A stretch of 64,000 bases of DNA, from NCBI RefSeq assembly GCF_934372025.1, contig NZ_CAKROJ010000006.1:25848-89847 (forward strand), given 5' to 3'. Every line of letters begins with the position of its first letter. The stretch's first letter is position 1. Shown piece after piece: positions 62,123 to 64,000 of this stretch. Source of the stretch: an uncultured Blautia sp. (GTDB lineage Bacteria; Bacillota; Clostridia; Lachnospirales; Lachnospiraceae). A program made the position numbers and the translations under genes. The notes beneath the pieces are model-generated. The model had not been told where the DNA came from, did not search any database, and was given only the letters and a program-made list of their open reading frames with translations.

Positions 62123-63432
62123 ACACAGCAGCGGTGGTAAACACACCAGGGTATTACTATGCCATAGCTTATGCTTTATCCGCATTTGTGATAACAGGTG
62201 CGAATGAAAGAAAAATCGGGAGATGGAAGCTGGCAGCAGTAAGCTGTGCTCAGTTTGCCCTCCTTTTATTTTTTATGACTGTGACGGACGGGATAAGACA
62301 GGAATTGTTTATTCCATCGATGTTGCTGATCGTAGGACTCCTTCTTGGATATATCTATATATGTAATGATATTTCACCCAGGGAGGCAGGTTTCTATTGT
62401 GTGAAGGCTTTTGTCAACGGCGAGTTTGCGGCTTCTCTGTGCTGGCAGATTTTTTACTATATAAAATATATAAAGGGAATAAATGGCGAGCATTGGAGAT
62501 GGATCGAGCTGATCCTGGTCTATGCAGTGATCTTTTCAATATTGATGCTGATGGAACTGAATCTCAAAAAGGATCTGGAAGAGTTCCATATCACAAGAAG
62601 AGAATTATGGATCGTCATTATTATTGCAGTATCTGTATTCGCGGTGAGCAATCTCAGTTATCTGGACCAGAATGGATTGTTCAGCGGAAGCTTTGTTATG
62701 GATATTTTTATTATCCGTACATTTGTGGATCTGAGCGGTATTGCTGTTCTGTATGCATATCACACGCAGGTAAAAGAGATCCAGATGCGTTTTGAGAAGG
62801 ATGCGCTCCGTAATATTATGGAGATGCAGTACAAGAACTATCAGCTCTCAAAAGAGAATATCGATATGGTAAATCAGAAGTATCATGACCTGAAACATCA
62901 GATCAATCTTCTTAAGACACAGTCTTATGTAGGGAAGTCCACCAGCTATCTGGAAAAGATGGAGCGTGAGATCAAAGTCTATGAGACGCAGAATAAGACA
63001 GGAAACCAGATACTCGATGCAGTTTTGACGAATAAGGCGATGATCTGCCAGAATAAAGAGATTGAACTGAAATTTATTGTAGACGGTGAAGCTCTTTCTT
63101 TTATGGAAGATATGGATGTGAGTGCATTGTTTGGCAATATGCTGGATAATGCAATCGAATGCGCAGAGAAGCAGCAGGAAAAAGAAAAACGTCTGATCTG
63201 GCTTTATGTGACCCGCGAAAAGCAGTTCGTCCGTATCCGCACGGAGAATTACTGTGATGAAAAGATACAGTTCAAGAATGGCATGCCGGTTACAACAAAG
63301 AAAGATAAACGGCTTCATGGTTATGGAATGAAGAGTATAAAAAGTACCGTGGAAAAGTATAATGGATCCGTGGTTGCTGCCCAGGAAAACAACTGGTTTG
63401 AGCTTAAAATCCTGCTTCCGGCAGGTAGGTAA
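62119..63432 (+). CDS. GHKL-type sensor histidine kinase (AgrC-like)
   Basis: 437 aa. Six or so membrane helices span about 1-220, with little outside the membrane. The dimerisation region has YHDLKHQINLLK (phospho-acceptor H256 in the YHDLKHQ motif). The ATPase domain has the N box NMLDNAIECAEK and YGMKSIKSTVEKYNG. It overlaps the regulator gene by four bases. AgrC-like kinases often sense peptides or small molecules within the membrane, but no AgrB or AgrD gene is near. Given the neighbours it may sense a glycan-derived or envelope signal. Confidence 0.9.
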   Translation: MNTAAVVNTPGYYYAIAYALSAFVITGANERKIGRWKLAAVSCAQFALLLFFMTVTDGIRQELFIPSMLLIVGLLLGYIYICNDISPREAGFYCVKAFVNGEFAASLCWQIFYYIKYIKGINGEHWRWIELILVYAVIFSILMLMELNLKKDLEEFHITRRELWIVIIIAVSVFAVSNLSYLDQNGLFSGSFVMDIFIIRTFVDLSGIAVLYAYHTQVKEIQMRFEKDALRNIMEMQYKNYQLSKENIDMVNQKYHDLKHQINLLKTQSYVGKSTSYLEKMEREIKVYETQNKTGNQILDAVLTNKAMICQNKEIELKFIVDGEALSFMEDMDVSALFGNMLDNAIECAEKQQEKEKRLIWLYVTREKQFVRIRTENYCDEKIQFKNGMPVTTKKDKRLHGYGMKSIKSTVEKYNGSVVAAQENNWFELKILLPAGR

Positions 63433-63472
63433 AAACCGGGTGAAAAAATGTTAAAATAAATGAAAAAAAGTG

Positions 63473-63501
63473 TTGACAATGTAAAATACATTGTGTATAC
63501 T
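63473..63501 (+). promoter_or_regulatory. Promoter of tRNA-Ser
   Basis: TTGACA (63473-63478), 17-base spacer, TATACT (63496-63501), 62 bases before the tRNA. Confidence 0.75.
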
Positions 63502-63563
63502 TAATCATGCGTTTCGGATGAAATGCGCTTCAAATTGCATAAGAGATTATGAATTCGGAGTCA

Positions 63564-63651
63564 GGAGAAGTACTCAAGAGGCCGAAGAGGTGCCCCTGCT
63601 AAGGGTATAGGTCGGGTGACCGGCGCGAGGGTTCAAATCCCTCCTTCTCCG
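63564..63651 (+). tRNA. tRNA-Ser(GCT)
   Basis: An 88-base tRNA with a long variable arm. The acceptor stem is GGAGAAG with CTTCTCC, the anticodon loop CTGCTAA gives anticodon GCT (reads AGC/AGU), and GGTTCAAATCC is the T arm. The CCA end is not encoded. It lies directly before the rRNA promoters. Confidence 0.97.
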
Positions 63652-64000
63652 TTTGAAGTTCTTGATTTTGAAAGAAATAAAAAACTTCAAAAAAAGTACT
63701 TGACATTCATAAATGAATGTGGTAAAGTAAACGAGTTGCTGATGAGCAACGAATCACAAAGATTCATTAAAAAGTTTTGAAAAACTTGAAAAAAGTTCTT
63801 GACAAACAGAAATGAACGTGATAAAATAAATGAGCTGTCACAAACGACGGTGAGTAAGAACCTTGATAACTAAACAGTGAAACACATACGATTCTCGAAA
63901 ATTCTTTAACGAATCATCATTCAAATAGAATGAACTTTTTATAACAGTAATGACGAGAGATAACTAAGCTAGTTGGTTGTCTTGAGTAATCAAACACTTT
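63652..64000 (+). promoter_or_regulatory. Tandem promoters and leader of a probable rRNA operon
   Basis: Two near-identical blocks carry TTGACA-17 bases-TAAAGT (63700-63728) and TTGACA-17 bases-TAAAAT (63799-63827). Beyond them is an A/T-rich leader with CCTTGATAACTAAACAGTGAAAC, a pattern seen before 16S genes in Clostridia. The window ends before any 16S sequence, so the rRNA gene is expected but not seen. Confidence 0.7.

Noticed and set aside
61412..63432. agr quorum-sensing locus
   Set aside because: The regulator and kinase resemble AgrA and AgrC, but no AgrB protease or AgrD peptide gene was found on either side.
63564..63651. Integration site at tRNA-Ser
   Set aside because: No integrase gene or duplicated tRNA end is seen in the window.

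Overview
The window is the replication-origin region of a low-GC Gram-positive anaerobe, most likely a gut Lachnospiraceae member (Blautia/Dorea/Ruminococcus-like). The evidence is the gene order rsmG-mnmG-mnmE-khpB-yidC-yidD-rnpA-rpmH / oriC / dnaA-dnaN-yaaA-recF, AT-rich DNA with AGGAGG-type ribosome binding sites, a family II CBS/DRTGG pyrophosphatase, and a glycan-use locus typical of gut Clostridia. The genus is inferred from style and gene content, not from a search.

Layout. 1-660: no intact gene; decayed coding remnants, one palindromic repeat and a terminator. 700-15423, all on the minus strand: an alpha/beta-hydrolase-fold protein, a threonine-aldolase-like PLP enzyme, a four-gene Gld-type ABC system (ATPase, permease, GldG-like, DUF4340), then the conserved block from rsmG back to rpmH. 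15424-16000: oriC with DnaA boxes and an AT-rich stretch. 16001-45278, all on the plus strand: dnaA, dnaN, yaaA, recF, a TPR/P-loop gene, rsmA, a small secreted protein, an S1-domain protein, pyrophosphatase, flavin reductase, shikimate kinase, murA, SAM-I riboswitch-metK, a two-component system, an Orn/Lys/Arg decarboxylase, a guanylate-kinase-like gene, holB, ricT, a tRNA-methyltransferase-like gene, rsmI, gyrB, gyrA, a membrane-anchored protein and a PlsC acyltransferase. Every gene left of oriC is on the minus strand and every gene right of it is on the plus strand, so all are read away from the origin.

45353-63432 is an accessory carbohydrate locus. It holds a GH78-like protein, a GH2 enzyme, a large membrane-anchored GH3 enzyme with permuted domain order, a four-helix membrane protein and a GPH-type sugar symporter. 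Next comes a three-gene envelope-acylation-like module: an SGNH lipoprotein with InlB and leucine-rich repeats, an MBOAT acyltransferase and a second SGNH/leucine-rich-repeat protein. A GH43-like enzyme and an AgrA/AgrC-style LytTR two-component pair close the locus. A reasonable reading is that GH3 trims a plant or host glycan outside the cell, the symporter imports products, and GH78, GH2 and GH43 (no signal peptides) finish the work inside. The acylation module may modify a surface polymer. The substrate is not determined.

63433-64000 has a promoter, tRNA-Ser(GCT), and tandem strong promoters with a leader that looks like the start of an rRNA operon whose 16S gene lies beyond the window.
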